7,224 nucleotides of DNA from positions 1,265 to 8,488 of the forward strand of contig JALUJS010000440.1 of NCBI GenBank assembly GCA_027056825.1, read 5' to 3'. This document shows, piece by piece, positions 1 through 6,573 of this stretch (the first letter of the stretch is position 1; the number at the start of each line of letters is the position of its first letter). The translations under genes were made by a program, and so were the position numbers. The notes under the pieces are model-generated. The model was not told the origin of the DNA. It searched no databases and worked only from the letters and a program-made list of their open reading frames with translations. This DNA is from Candidatus Krumholzibacteriia bacterium. Its GTDB lineage: Bacteria; Krumholzibacteriota; Krumholzibacteriia; LZORAL124-64-63.

Positions 1-899
1 GTGTAGCGGATGTCCCGCAGATCCTGCCGGTCGGCCAGGTAACGCGCGGCGTTCCCCAGCCAGTCGGCGGCGTGGATGACGCCGTCCCCGCCCTTCAATT
101 CACCCCGGGCGGTCAGGCTGGCCGGATCCAGCGCCCCGCCCACGACGGTGAACACACCCTTGGCGTGACCCGACAAGGTCCCTTCCCAGCGGCCGGCCAG
201 TTGTCCGGTCACTCCCGCCAGCAGGGCGGGCGCCGGCACTTCCGCGACTTCCAGGGCGTAGCGCACCGGGAAACGGTCCCGCCGGCCGAGAGCCACGGCG
301 CCGGAGGCCTCGACCCGTCCTCCCGCCAGGTCCCCGGTCAGCCGCCGCGCCACCAGCGAATCGGCGTCCGCCCACCCGTTCCCGGTCACCCCGGTGAACA
401 GGTAACGGTCCCAGCGCAGGCTGTCGGCGGCAAGGGTCCAGGGAATCCGGATCCCCCGCGCCAGGGGGCCTGCCGGTCCGTCGAAGCGCAGGTCCAGGTC
501 CGTCAGTTTCAGGGTCGCGCCCGAGACGGCGTAGCTCCGGTTCCCGCTTCGGCCGGCCAGGGTCAAACCCTCCAGGGTGACGGCGCCGCCCTCGAGGCGC
601 CGCCGCAGCAGGGGCCACAGGGCAAGATCCAGGGTTCCCTTGCGCCAGGCGACCTCCCCCATGCCGAGCTCCCCCGGCGCCGGGCCCACGCGGCCCGGTC
701 CCAGGACCAGGGCGGCGCCCGGAAACAGGCGCAGGCGCAGGGATTCGAGTTGCACCGGCCTTCCGGTCGCCCGGCCCAGGCGGGCGGACACCTCCTGCGC
801 CATCCGGGCCGAGCCCAGCCAGCGCGGGGCCAGCACGAGGAGTGCAACCACACCGGCTACGAGGGCCAACGGCGCCAACCACATGATCTTCCTTTTCAC
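1..899 (-). CDS. AsmA-like envelope protein, N-terminal part (runs off the window edge)
   Basis: 299 complete codons are visible before the window ends. The protein starts with a short basic head (MKRK), then one hydrophobic segment at about residues 6-26, giving an N-terminal inner-membrane anchor with the rest in the periplasm. Residues 41-70 carry the pattern typical of AsmA N-termini: a 'GRPVQLESLRLRLFPG' stretch followed by a conserved Leu/Gly/Val strand. The remainder is rich in short amphipathic beta-strands, and residues 266-299 (GELKGGDGVIHAADWL...) look like an AsmA-type C-terminal repeat. The AsmA family is involved in outer-membrane assembly and phospholipid transport between membranes; the exact role here is unknown. 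I chose the GTG at 899 because GGAGG at 911-907 lies 7 nt upstream. Alternatives are a GTG at 905, overlapping the mnmA stop by 4 nt but too close to the GGAGG, and an ATG at 884. The short distance to mnmA implies co-transcription. Confidence 0.72.
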   Translation of the reverse strand, partial: MKRKIMWLAPLALVAGVVALLVLAPRWLGSARMAQEVSARLGRATGRPVQLESLRLRLFPGAALVLGPGRVGPAPGELGMGEVAWRKGTLDLALWPLLRRRLEGGAVTLEGLTLAGRSGNRSYAVSGATLKLTDLDLRFDGPAGPLARGIRIPWTLAADSLRWDRYLFTGVTGNGWADADSLVARRLTGDLAGGRVEASGAVALGRRDRFPVRYALEVAEVPAPALLAGVTGQLAGRWEGTLSGHAKGVFTVVGGALDPASLTARGELKGGDGVIHAADWLGNAARYLADRQDLRDIRY

Positions 900-901
900 C
901 G

Positions 902-2083
902 TCACGCCTCCGTCGTCCGGACCGTGGCGAGGATCCTGGCTCCCGCCAGCACCACGTCGCCCTGATAGAGCACCATACCCTGACCCGGCGCGGCGCCCCG
1001 CACCGGTTCGGCCAGCCGGACCTCCAGTTCGTCCCCACGCCGCCGCCAGGAGCGCACCCGGGCCCCCGCATGGCGATGGCGCACCCGCAGGGTGACGTCT
1101 CCTGCAAAGGGGCCGGGCGGTCCGGCGTCCGATTCCCAGGCCTCGGGCAGATCCGCCACCGCGGCGACGAAGCGGTCCCCCCGCAGCACATCGCGGGCCA
1201 GGTCCTCCTGCGGCCCCACCACCAGCCGGGAATGTTCCAGGTCGAGTTCCAGGACGTACAGTGGCCGCGGCGCGGCCACGCCCAGGCCCCGGCGCTGGCC
1301 CACGGTGTAGTGGATCAGGCCCCGGTGGCGGCCCAGCACGCGGCCCCGGGCATCGACGATATCGCCCGGCACGCAGGCCCGGTCCCCGGCCGCCCCCAGG
1401 TCGGCGAACAGGCCGGAGCGGTCGTCATCCGGCACGAAGCAGATCTCCTGGCTGTCCGGCTTGCGGGCCACCGAGAGCCCCAACTCGCGCGCGGCCGCGC
1501 GCACCTGCTCCTTGGTGTACCAGCCGAGGGGGAAAACCACATGGGGCCACAGACCGGGATCCACCCGGTGCAGGAAGTAAGACTGGTCCTTCGCCGCGTC
1601 CAGTCCGCGCATCAACACCGCGCCTGCGGGCCCGCGGTGGCCGATGCGGGCATAGTGCCCGGTGGCCGCGAAAGCGCAGCCCTGCCGCCGGGCCAGGCGG
1701 ACCAGTTCAGGGAAGCGCAGCGCGCTGTTGCAGTCCAGGCAGGGGTTGGGGGTGCGGCCGGAGGCGTACTCGGCGATGAAAGGCGTAATGACCAGGTCCC
1801 GGAAGGGCTCCTCGATGTTGGCCACCCAGTGCGGGAACCCGAAACGCCGCGCCTGGGCGCGGGCATCCTCGATGGCGTCCAGGGAGCAGCACGCCTTCTC
1901 CGGGCCGTCGGCCTCGCCGAAGCAGATGTTCTTGAAGGTCACGCACTGGACATCGCAACCGAGGGCCGACAGCAGGGCGAGGGTCACGGCGCTGTCCACG
2001 CCCCCGCTGACTCCCAGGAGGACCCCCGTGCCCGGCGGCAGCAGGTCGCGCACGGGCGCGGGGATCTCCAGCGGGAAGGTCAT
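902..2083 (-). CDS. mnmA: tRNA-specific 2-thiouridylase MnmA
   Basis: 393 aa. MnmA activates U34 of Lys, Glu and Gln tRNAs by adenylation and inserts sulfur at position 2, giving the s2 group of (c)mnm5s2U; it is cytoplasmic. The order of motifs is canonical. There is a PP-loop SGGVDS at residues 26-31 for ATP, then a GRTPNP segment with cysteines 115 and 118 (NPCLDCN), GHYA at 142-145, KDQSYF at 165-170, and SQEICF with catalytic-type Cys215. A GRHRGLIHYTVGQRRGLG block of the central domain follows, and a C-terminal barrel ends in GQGMVLYQGDVVLAGARI. Cys118 and Cys215 match E. coli Cys102 and Cys199. Cys115 replaces the Asp found there in E. coli, giving a CxxC plus C pattern. An extra Cys pair lies at 65-66 (ACCS). 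The length is slightly above the E. coli form. The ATG overlaps the stop of the TPR gene by 4 nt (ATGA) and has only a weak purine-rich upstream sequence, so coupled translation is likely. Confidence 0.97.
   Translation of the reverse strand: MTFPLEIPAPVRDLLPPGTGVLLGVSGGVDSAVTLALLSALGCDVQCVTFKNICFGEADGPEKACCSLDAIEDARAQARRFGFPHWVANIEEPFRDLVITPFIAEYASGRTPNPCLDCNSALRFPELVRLARRQGCAFAATGHYARIGHRGPAGAVLMRGLDAAKDQSYFLHRVDPGLWPHVVFPLGWYTKEQVRAAARELGLSVARKPDSQEICFVPDDDRSGLFADLGAAGDRACVPGDIVDARGRVLGRHRGLIHYTVGQRRGLGVAAPRPLYVLELDLEHSRLVVGPQEDLARDVLRGDRFVAAVADLPEAWESDAGPPGPFAGDVTLRVRHRHAGARVRSWRRRGDELEVRLAEPVRGAAPGQGMVLYQGDVVLAGARILATVRTTEA
907..911 (-). promoter_or_regulatory. Ribosome binding site deciding the AsmA-like GTG start
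   Basis: GGAGG on the minus strand lies inside the last codons of mnmA, 7 nt before the GTG at 899. It is only 1 nt before the alternative GTG at 905, which argues for the 899 start. Its location within the upstream coding sequence suggests translational coupling. Confidence 0.6.
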
Positions 2084-2838
2084 TTCTTCAGATTGTCGGG
2101 GGTCGAGGCGCTCATCAGGTCCTCGACGATCTTGATGTTGTCGCGGGAGCGGTCGCCGATGTCACCTTTAGGATCGTATTTGGACGCCAGCTCCCACTCG
2201 CGCTTGGCCTCGCGGTAGATCTTGGCCTCGGCGAACATGATGGCCAGGTTGTAGTGGGCCAGGGCGCTGTGGGGATCGTGGTCGAGCACGCCCTGGAATT
2301 CCCCGAGGGCCTGCTGCGTTTTCTTCTGGCGCAGGAAGAGCGAGCCCAGGTTGCAGTGCGCCTTCTCGTTGTAGGGATCCACGGCGATGGCCCGGCGGTA
2401 GTACAGCTCCGCCTGGTTCATGCGCTGGTCCATCTCCTGGCGCGAACTCATCTGCTGGCTGCGGTCGTCCCACAGCGAGCCCAGGTTGACCATGGCCTCC
2501 ACGAAGGTGGAATCCATGTCCACGGCCCGGGTCAGGTAGACCTCGGCGCTGTCCAGCAGGGCGTTCACGCCCTCGCCGTTCCACCCGGAGACCGCGGCGC
2601 TGTCGGAGGCTTCGGCGTAGAAATGGTTTCCGAGCAGGTAGCTGGCGTAGACGGCGCGGGGGCTGCCCGAGGCGATCTCTTCCCGCAGGGCGTCCTCGAG
2701 GGCCTTGCCCTGCAGGTCGCTGTGTTCGGCCAGGTACCTGTCCAGTTCGGTGGTCGGGATCTTTTCCCTGCACCCGCCCAAGATCACCAGGGAGCACATC
2801 ACCGCCAGCACACCCCAGATCATGATCGACTTGCGCAT
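2080..2838 (-). CDS. TPR-repeat lipoprotein
   Basis: 252 aa. The N-terminus is a lipoprotein signal: basic MRK, a hydrophobic core to about residue 20, and the lipobox LGGC with Cys23 as the lipidated residue. The +2 residue is Arg, not Asp, which by the E. coli rule favours the outer membrane. After a charged linker, residues from about 93 to 225 form tetratricopeptide repeats. The clearest units are about 95-128 (AEVYLTRAVDMDSTFVEAMV), 143-176 (AELYYRRAIAVDPYNEKAHC) and 177-210 (ALGEFQGVLDHDPHSALAHY), each with the small/aromatic/Ala/Asp-Pro pattern. A last helix pair ends at YDPKGD. TPR lipoproteins usually act as scaffolds for envelope complexes; no specific partner can be read from the sequence. 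The start at 2838 has a good AGGAG 7 nt upstream. The gene sits between the barrel gene and mnmA, and its stop overlaps the mnmA start. Confidence 0.9.
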   Translation of the reverse strand: MRKSIMIWGVLAVMCSLVILGGCREKIPTTELDRYLAEHSDLQGKALEDALREEIASGSPRAVYASYLLGNHFYAEASDSAAVSGWNGEGVNALLDSAEVYLTRAVDMDSTFVEAMVNLGSLWDDRSQQMSSRQEMDQRMNQAELYYRRAIAVDPYNEKAHCNLGSLFLRQKKTQQALGEFQGVLDHDPHSALAHYNLAIMFAEAKIYREAKREWELASKYDPKGDIGDRSRDNIKIVEDLMSASTPDNLKK

Positions 2839-2845
2839 GTCGCCT

Positions 2846-2850
2846 CTCCT
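2846..2850 (-). promoter_or_regulatory. Ribosome binding site of the TPR lipoprotein
   Basis: AGGAG, within a purine run AAAAGGAGAGG, lies 7 nt before the ATG at 2838. It is among the clearest Shine-Dalgarno sequences in the window and suggests independent re-initiation after the 45-nt gap. Confidence 0.65.
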
Positions 2851-2861
2851 TTTACGCTGCG

Positions 2862-2878
2862 GTCCCGGCCACCGGAAC
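2862..2878 (-). other. Possible small stem-loop between the barrel and TPR genes
   Basis: In the transcript sense GUUCCGG-UGG-CCGGGAC can fold into a 7-bp stem, with one G-U pair and a 3-nt loop. It lies in the 45-nt gap just after the barrel stop codon. No U-run follows, so it is not a standard rho-independent terminator. It could be an mRNA-stabilising or processing element that sets different levels of the genes on either side, or it could be chance in GC-rich DNA. Confidence 0.28.
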
Positions 2879-2883
2879 GGAGG

Positions 2884-4101
2884 CTACCACCACCGTTCCA
2901 GTCCCGTCACCGATATCGTAAGCCGCACCACGCGGCTCTGCATCCCGTTGTCGGCCAGATCGCCGACCATGCTGTAGGACAGGGCCACGTCCAACTGGCC
3001 CAGGTCGCCCCGGAAGGGAAAGCCCGTCCCGGCGCTGAAGGTCGTCTCGTGGACCTGGTTGCCGCCCATCCTGTAGGCCCAGGTGCGCAGGCGCACCCCC
3101 AGCCGCACCGGGAGATTATCCCATCCCCCGTGGCGGGCATGGGCGCGGATCCGCTCGATACCCATGGACAGGGTGTGCTCGGTTTCCATGTCGGCCGCCC
3201 ACGCGTCCTGTCCCGAGAACTCCTTGAAGTCCTGCCACTGGTAGTCCGCGCCGGCCTTCCAGCGGTCTTGCAGCAGGACCTCCAGGCCGCCCCGGTACTC
3301 GGCGGGCATGGCGTAGGTCATGTGGTCGTGGGCTCGCTGGGCGACCCCGCCCATCTCGATCTTGCGGTCCACGTCCAGGTCGTAGGCCGGCGTCCAGGAA
3401 ACACCCAGCCGGATCCTTCCCACCGGCCGCAGCAACGCGGCGAAGGTGGCGCTGGTGCCCGAGTAGGTGTCCTCCTGGACCAACAGGTCCGTCTGGTACA
3501 GGGGGAAGCCCGTCAGCGAGGCGGGATCCTGGAACAGGTTGTAGAAGCTCTCGCGCAGGGTGCCCCGCTGCAGGTTCAGGGCCGCGGACAGGGACAGCCC
3601 GTCCCGGGGCGAAAAGGCGATACCCAGGGGCACCCGGAAGGTGCTGCCGTCGCGCAGGAACTGCACCTTGCCGGAAATGGTGTCGTCCCAGGCCGTCCAC
3701 GTCGAATCGACGCTGGTATCATACTGGGTGGAGCGGTCCACCACGAACCCCGCGGTGACCGCCATGCGGCCCTTGATCACCGGCAGGGCCACCCGGATAT
3801 CCGGGGTGAAGACACGGTCGGTGACGCGCTCGCCGTGGGCGTCCTCGGACTTGGTGTGGTCCCCGTAGGCCGAGAAGTTCAGCGCCACCTTGTCCACGGC
3901 CGTCAGCGAGGCCAGGTTCTTGAACCCGGGGTGCGTGGAATCCTCCACGGCCATGCCCCAGCCGCCCCGGCCCGCCATGCGGGCGTCCTCGTTGTCCAGC
4001 CGCTGACCGAAGTTGGTCAGGGCCAGGGGGGTCTGGGCGGAGGCGGAGGCCGCACCCAGGAGCACGGCGCCGGCAAGGAGTATCAAGCCCCATCTGCGCA
4101 T
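2884..4101 (-). CDS. Outer-membrane beta-barrel protein, FadL/OmpP1-like style
   Basis: 405 aa, not a firmly identified family. Residues 1-22 form a Sec signal peptide (basic MRR, hydrophobic core, AXA-type site SASA before Gln23). Next comes an N-terminal segment with ARMAGRGGWGMAVEDS and KNLASL, which resembles the 'G(A)G(A)..A.(D)D.....NPA.L' start of FadL/OmpP1/PorV-type barrels. From about residue 70 onwards, alternating polar and hydrophobic strands carry many aromatic residues. Typical pieces are PAEYRGGLEVLLQDRWKAGADYQW at 266-290 and FSAGTGFPFRGDLGQLDVALSY at 355-376. The protein ends in RLTISVTGLERWW, a plausible BAM beta-signal with terminal aromatic residues. The role is probably transport of a hydrophobic or small solute, or a scaffold at the outer membrane. 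I see no TonB-dependent-receptor plug domain or clear TonB box. The ATG at 4101 overlaps the preceding stop by 1 nt (TGATG), with GGAGG 7 nt upstream. A longer in-frame extension upstream exists but has no support. Confidence 0.8.
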   Translation of the reverse strand: MRRWGLILLAGAVLLGAASASAQTPLALTNFGQRLDNEDARMAGRGGWGMAVEDSTHPGFKNLASLTAVDKVALNFSAYGDHTKSEDAHGERVTDRVFTPDIRVALPVIKGRMAVTAGFVVDRSTQYDTSVDSTWTAWDDTISGKVQFLRDGSTFRVPLGIAFSPRDGLSLSAALNLQRGTLRESFYNLFQDPASLTGFPLYQTDLLVQEDTYSGTSATFAALLRPVGRIRLGVSWTPAYDLDVDRKIEMGGVAQRAHDHMTYAMPAEYRGGLEVLLQDRWKAGADYQWQDFKEFSGQDAWAADMETEHTLSMGIERIRAHARHGGWDNLPVRLGVRLRTWAYRMGGNQVHETTFSAGTGFPFRGDLGQLDVALSYSMVGDLADNGMQSRVVRLTISVTGLERWW

Positions 4102-5459
4102 CACTCGCCCTCCCCGCTGAGGTCCCCGGACAGGCTGTAGGTGATCTCCAGATGCGGCCGTTCCAGGGAATCGGCGGCTGCAAAGCCCAGGAAATCGAAC
4201 TGGGAGAGGTAGAACTCCGGATCGATGGAGCCCTGGTCGTACAGGGGGGCGAAGTCCTCGCCCGCGGTGATCACCAGGCCCCGCTCGCCCTCGTAGACGT
4301 GGTTGACCAGCCGCTGGACGGCCTGGGTCACGTCGAAGCGGATGGTCCGGTTCAGCGCCGGATCCATGCTCGTCTGCCCCGTCACCACGTACACCCCCTG
4401 GGCCAGATCCTCCAGGCTCAGGGTGTCGGCGGGTTCCTCGTAGAGGTCCACCGGCAGTTCGCTGACCACCAGCGAATGCAGGTTGCCGAAGCTGGTGGTA
4501 GTGTCGTTGGTAACGGCCAGGATCGCCCGGTTGATCAGGACGTTGGCCGGCAGGCCGCTGAAGTCGAAGCGGAACACCGGGTACGAGCGCAGCCCCGTAC
4601 GCACCACGAAACCCGCATCCGGATCGGTGGGCGCGGCGGGGACGCCGTCGAAGGTGCTGGAGTCGGCCACCGGCGGCAGCAGGAAGTTCACCTCTCCGCT
4701 TTCGAACTCCACCACCAGGTTGGGCGCCACGATGGACCCCACCGCCAGATCCTCCAGCTCGCCGAAACTGTCCAGTTCGCGCGAGGCGAAGCCCACCAGC
4801 CCGGGGTCGCTGCCCGCGCCGGCGGAGATGACGAACCCGCGCTCGCCGCCGGCATCCAGCCAGGACAGGAAGTCGTCCTCGTAGAGCGGGATCAGCGGTT
4901 CGTTGCCGAACTCGGCCAGGGGATCCCGCGACAGCTCGCGCCCGTCGGACGGGGGCACCGGACCGGGCACCGCCAGGGAATCGAAGGGAGCGTCCAGCTC
5001 GTGGATGCTGTAGTAGATGGTGGCCACGTCCCCCACCGGAGCGCCGTTGGTGTCGGCGGAGTCGGGAGCGGCCGTCCCGTAGAAACGCAGCTTGGTCAGG
5101 CTGAGCTTGACGGACTTGATGTTCTCGGCCGTGAACAGGGACTCCGGATGGTCCTCGTTGAAGATGTCGTCGAAGGAGAAATTTACCAGGATGGAGGAAG
5201 AAAACCCATCCTCCTGACCCAGGTACAGGACCTCCTGATCGTCCACGGGGCGGTCCGGATCGGTGATTTCCAGGGCGGCGAACCCGTCGGCGCTGTCGGC
5301 GGACAGCGGCGCCAGGACCACGTCGAAATCCAGATCGGACAGGCCCGACCCCACGCCGTTGGGTTCGTCGCTGGTGCAGCCGGCCACAGCCAGGGCCAGC
5401 ACGGCCAGCAGGGCCAGCCAGGTCCGCAGCGGACATCGCCGGTGTTCCATCACGTCCAT
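4101..5459 (-). CDS. Large lipoprotein with two related beta-rich domains (DNRLRE/CBM96-like style)
   Basis: 452 aa, function unknown. Residues 1-28 form a lipoprotein signal: basic HRRCPLR, a hydrophobic core at about 13-25, and the lipobox VAGC with Cys28. The +2 residue is Thr, compatible with outer-membrane sorting. The mature part is acidic and beta-rich with no membrane segment. It appears to hold two related domains, about 76-254 and 284-442. Each begins with a strand like ILVNFSF or VFRFDF, then an INRAIL/IKSVKL strand. Each later has the near-identical motif GERGFVISAG (205-214) or GERGLVITAG (391-400), and each ends in a strand like PNLVVEFE or PHLEITYS. The second domain also has RFDVTQAVQRLV at 374-385. 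This order resembles DNRLRE/CBM96-type beta-sandwich domains, which are found in secreted and surface proteins, but the assignment is by eye. The start at 5459 has GGAG 5 nt upstream and lies 11 nt after the exbD stop; a second Met at 5450 has worse spacing. Confidence 0.82.
   Translation of the reverse strand: MDVMEHRRCPLRTWLALLAVLALAVAGCTSDEPNGVGSGLSDLDFDVVLAPLSADSADGFAALEITDPDRPVDDQEVLYLGQEDGFSSSILVNFSFDDIFNEDHPESLFTAENIKSVKLSLTKLRFYGTAAPDSADTNGAPVGDVATIYYSIHELDAPFDSLAVPGPVPPSDGRELSRDPLAEFGNEPLIPLYEDDFLSWLDAGGERGFVISAGAGSDPGLVGFASRELDSFGELEDLAVGSIVAPNLVVEFESGEVNFLLPPVADSSTFDGVPAAPTDPDAGFVVRTGLRSYPVFRFDFSGLPANVLINRAILAVTNDTTTSFGNLHSLVVSELPVDLYEEPADTLSLEDLAQGVYVVTGQTSMDPALNRTIRFDVTQAVQRLVNHVYEGERGLVITAGEDFAPLYDQGSIDPEFYLSQFDFLGFAAADSLERPHLEITYSLSGDLSGEGE
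4109..4113 (-). promoter_or_regulatory. Ribosome binding site of the barrel gene
   Basis: GGAGG, in the run GGGGAGGG, lies 7 nt before the ATG at 4101 and within the last codons of the upstream lipoprotein gene. It decides the start: the reading frame stays open for hundreds of codons further upstream, but the signal peptide begins here. Confidence 0.65.
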
Positions 5460-5464
5460 CGTTT

Positions 5465-5468
5465 CTCC
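5465..5468 (-). promoter_or_regulatory. Ribosome binding site of the large lipoprotein
   Basis: GGAG in the 11-nt gap after the exbD stop lies 5 nt before the ATG at 5459 and supports that start over the in-frame ATG at 5450. The same reading frame runs open far upstream into exbD, so this site and the signal peptide are what fix the gene boundary. Confidence 0.55.
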
Positions 5469-5470
5469 GT

Positions 5471-5878
5471 TCAGGGCCCGGCGGTCCGGACCGAAATGTT
5501 CACCCGCGTGAAACCGTTCCGGCGGAGCTGGTCGATCAGCTCCACCACATCCCCGTACTCGGCCCTGGTATCGGACCGCAGCACCACCGCGTCCTGTCCC
5601 GTGTCGGCCTGGATCCGGCGCAGCATCCCGCCCAGGTCCTCCCTGGCGACGGGCGTGTCGTTGACGAAGAGCTGCCCCTCCCGCGTCAGGTAAACCACCG
5701 TCGGGGTCACGGGGGTCTCGGTGGCCGTGGCCGCGCGCGGCAGGACGAGGTTGATCGCCGGCTGGTTCTTGAAGGTCGACGAGACCATGAAGAAGATCAG
5801 CAGCAGAAACATCACGTCGATGAGCGACGTGACGTTGATGATCAGCCCGCGGCCCTTGCGCTGGGGCTGGAAATTCAT
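5471..5878 (-). CDS. exbD: ExbD/TolR-family biopolymer transport protein
   Basis: 135 aa, normal for the family. ExbD sits in the pore of the ExbB pentamer and couples proton flow to movement of the TonB-type protein. The N-terminal cytoplasmic tail is short and basic (residues 1-11). One transmembrane helix follows at about 12-33, with the signature TSLIDVMFLLLIFFMV. Asp21 is the membrane aspartate that is protonated during the cycle, equivalent to E. coli ExbD Asp25. The periplasmic domain runs from about 37 to 135 and has the usual TREGQLFVND, VVLRSDTRAEYGDVVELID and C-terminal VNISV strands. The start overlaps the exbB stop by 4 nt (ATGA) with only a weak G-run upstream, indicating coupled synthesis of the pair. 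TolR and ExbD are hard to separate by sequence; the adjacent TonB-like gene favours ExbD. Confidence 0.94.
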   Translation of the reverse strand: MNFQPQRKGRGLIINVTSLIDVMFLLLIFFMVSSTFKNQPAINLVLPRAATATETPVTPTVVYLTREGQLFVNDTPVAREDLGGMLRRIQADTGQDAVVLRSDTRAEYGDVVELIDQLRRNGFTRVNISVRTAGP

Positions 5879-6531
5879 GATCCGGAACCCCCGGCCGCCC
5901 GGTCATCCTCCCTTGACCGGGCAGCCTCCTGCCTCTGGCGCAGGGTGTCCAGGACCTTGGCGGCATAGAACTCGAGCTGGAAGATGATCGTTTCCGCCCT
6001 TCCGTTCAACCAATTGTAGGCCACGAGGCTGGGAATGCCCACAAACAGGCCCGCAGCGGTGGTGACCATGGCCTCGCTGATACCGCTGGAAAGGGTCTCG
6101 GGATTGCCCAGACCGGCGGCGGAAATGGTGGTGAACACCCGGATCATGCCCAGGACCGTGCCCAGCAGACCCAGCAACGGCGCCACCGCGGCCACGGTTT
6201 CCAGGATGCCCAGGCGGCGGGTCAGGCGCACGCCCTCCTGGCGCCCCGCCTCCTGGATGACGTCGCGGATGATGGTCCAGTCGCTGTTCGCGTGGTCCAG
6301 CCCCGTCAGCACGATGTTGGCGAAGGGACCGGGTTTGCGCTCGCAGATGGCCCGCGCCACTTGCAGGTCGCGGCCGGCGCCCAGGGTTTCCACGGCCTCG
6401 GCGATTTCCGGCACCACGATGCGACCGGTGCGCAGCACGTACATGCGTTCCAGCATGACGGCCACACCGATGAGCGACGCCAGGGCGATGGGCAACATCA
6501 TGTAGCGTCCGGCCAGGATCATTTCCCACAT
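5875..6531 (-). CDS. exbB: ExbB/TolQ/MotA-family proton channel
   Basis: 218 aa. It forms the inner-membrane proton channel that powers TonB-type transport together with ExbD. Three transmembrane segments are visible at about 8-27, 108-132 and 152-174, with a cytoplasmic loop between the first and second, as in ExbB. The second carries APLLGLLGTVLGMI and the third GISEAMVTTAAGLFVGIP, the family signature. Thr125, Glu153 and Thr158 have exactly the spacing of E. coli ExbB Thr148, Glu176 and Thr181, the pore-lining residues, so the channel should be functional. The C-terminal tail (196-218) is charged and Ser/Gly rich. The ATG at 6531 has GGAGG 11 nt upstream, slightly far; the next Met, at codon 4, would be worse. 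The gene follows the TonB-like gene by 42 nt and overlaps exbD by 4 nt. Confidence 0.95.
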   Translation of the reverse strand: MWEMILAGRYMMLPIALASLIGVAVMLERMYVLRTGRIVVPEIAEAVETLGAGRDLQVARAICERKPGPFANIVLTGLDHANSDWTIIRDVIQEAGRQEGVRLTRRLGILETVAAVAPLLGLLGTVLGMIRVFTTISAAGLGNPETLSSGISEAMVTTAAGLFVGIPSLVAYNWLNGRAETIIFQLEFYAAKVLDTLRQRQEAARSREDDRAAGGSGS

Positions 6532-6542
6532 GGATGGATCAG

Positions 6543-6547
6543 CCTCC
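6543..6547 (-). promoter_or_regulatory. Ribosome binding site of exbB (long spacing)
   Basis: GGAGG in the 42-nt gap after the TonB-like gene lies 11 nt before the ATG at 6531. This spacing is longer than at the other genes here (5-7 nt), which may lower exbB initiation, but no better-placed start codon is available in frame. Confidence 0.45.
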
Positions 6548-6573
6548 GATCAGGTCCGCGGTCCGGACAGGGT

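Noticed and set aside
100..1191. A 363-codon minus-strand frame across the mnmA/AsmA junction
   Set aside because: It is in a different frame from both mnmA and the AsmA-like gene and is Arg/Gly/Pro-rich without motifs, while the overlapping frames carry clear family signatures.
2254..4140. A 628-codon open frame on the plus strand
   Set aside because: It lies antisense to the barrel and TPR lipoprotein genes, both of which have signal peptides, ribosome sites and family-like sequence. Its translation is His/Gln/Gly-rich low-complexity sequence typical of antisense frames in GC-rich coding DNA.
4102..5436. A long in-frame N-terminal extension of the barrel gene, making an 850-aa protein
   Set aside because: The extension overlaps the whole lipoprotein gene out of frame and is Arg/Gly/Pro-rich. 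A signal peptide and a well-placed GGAGG mark the true start at 4101.
4152..5693. A 513-codon open frame on the plus strand
   Set aside because: It is antisense to the large lipoprotein and exbD, with no recognisable domain, signal peptide or ribosome binding site. The lack of stops is expected from the high GC content.
5460..5966. An N-terminal extension of the large lipoprotein back into exbD, making a 621-aa protein
   Set aside because: The extra residues are the out-of-frame translation of exbD. The lipobox and a GGAG site place the start at 5459.
6554..6568. GTCCGCGGTCCGGAC, a small inverted repeat between the TonB-like gene and exbB, considered as a terminator or operator
   Set aside because: The stem is only 5 bp with a 5-nt loop and no U-run follows. 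Similar GTCCGGAC words occur at 915-922 and 5484-5491 inside the ends of mnmA and exbD, where they encode Val-Arg-Thr, so it is best explained by base composition.
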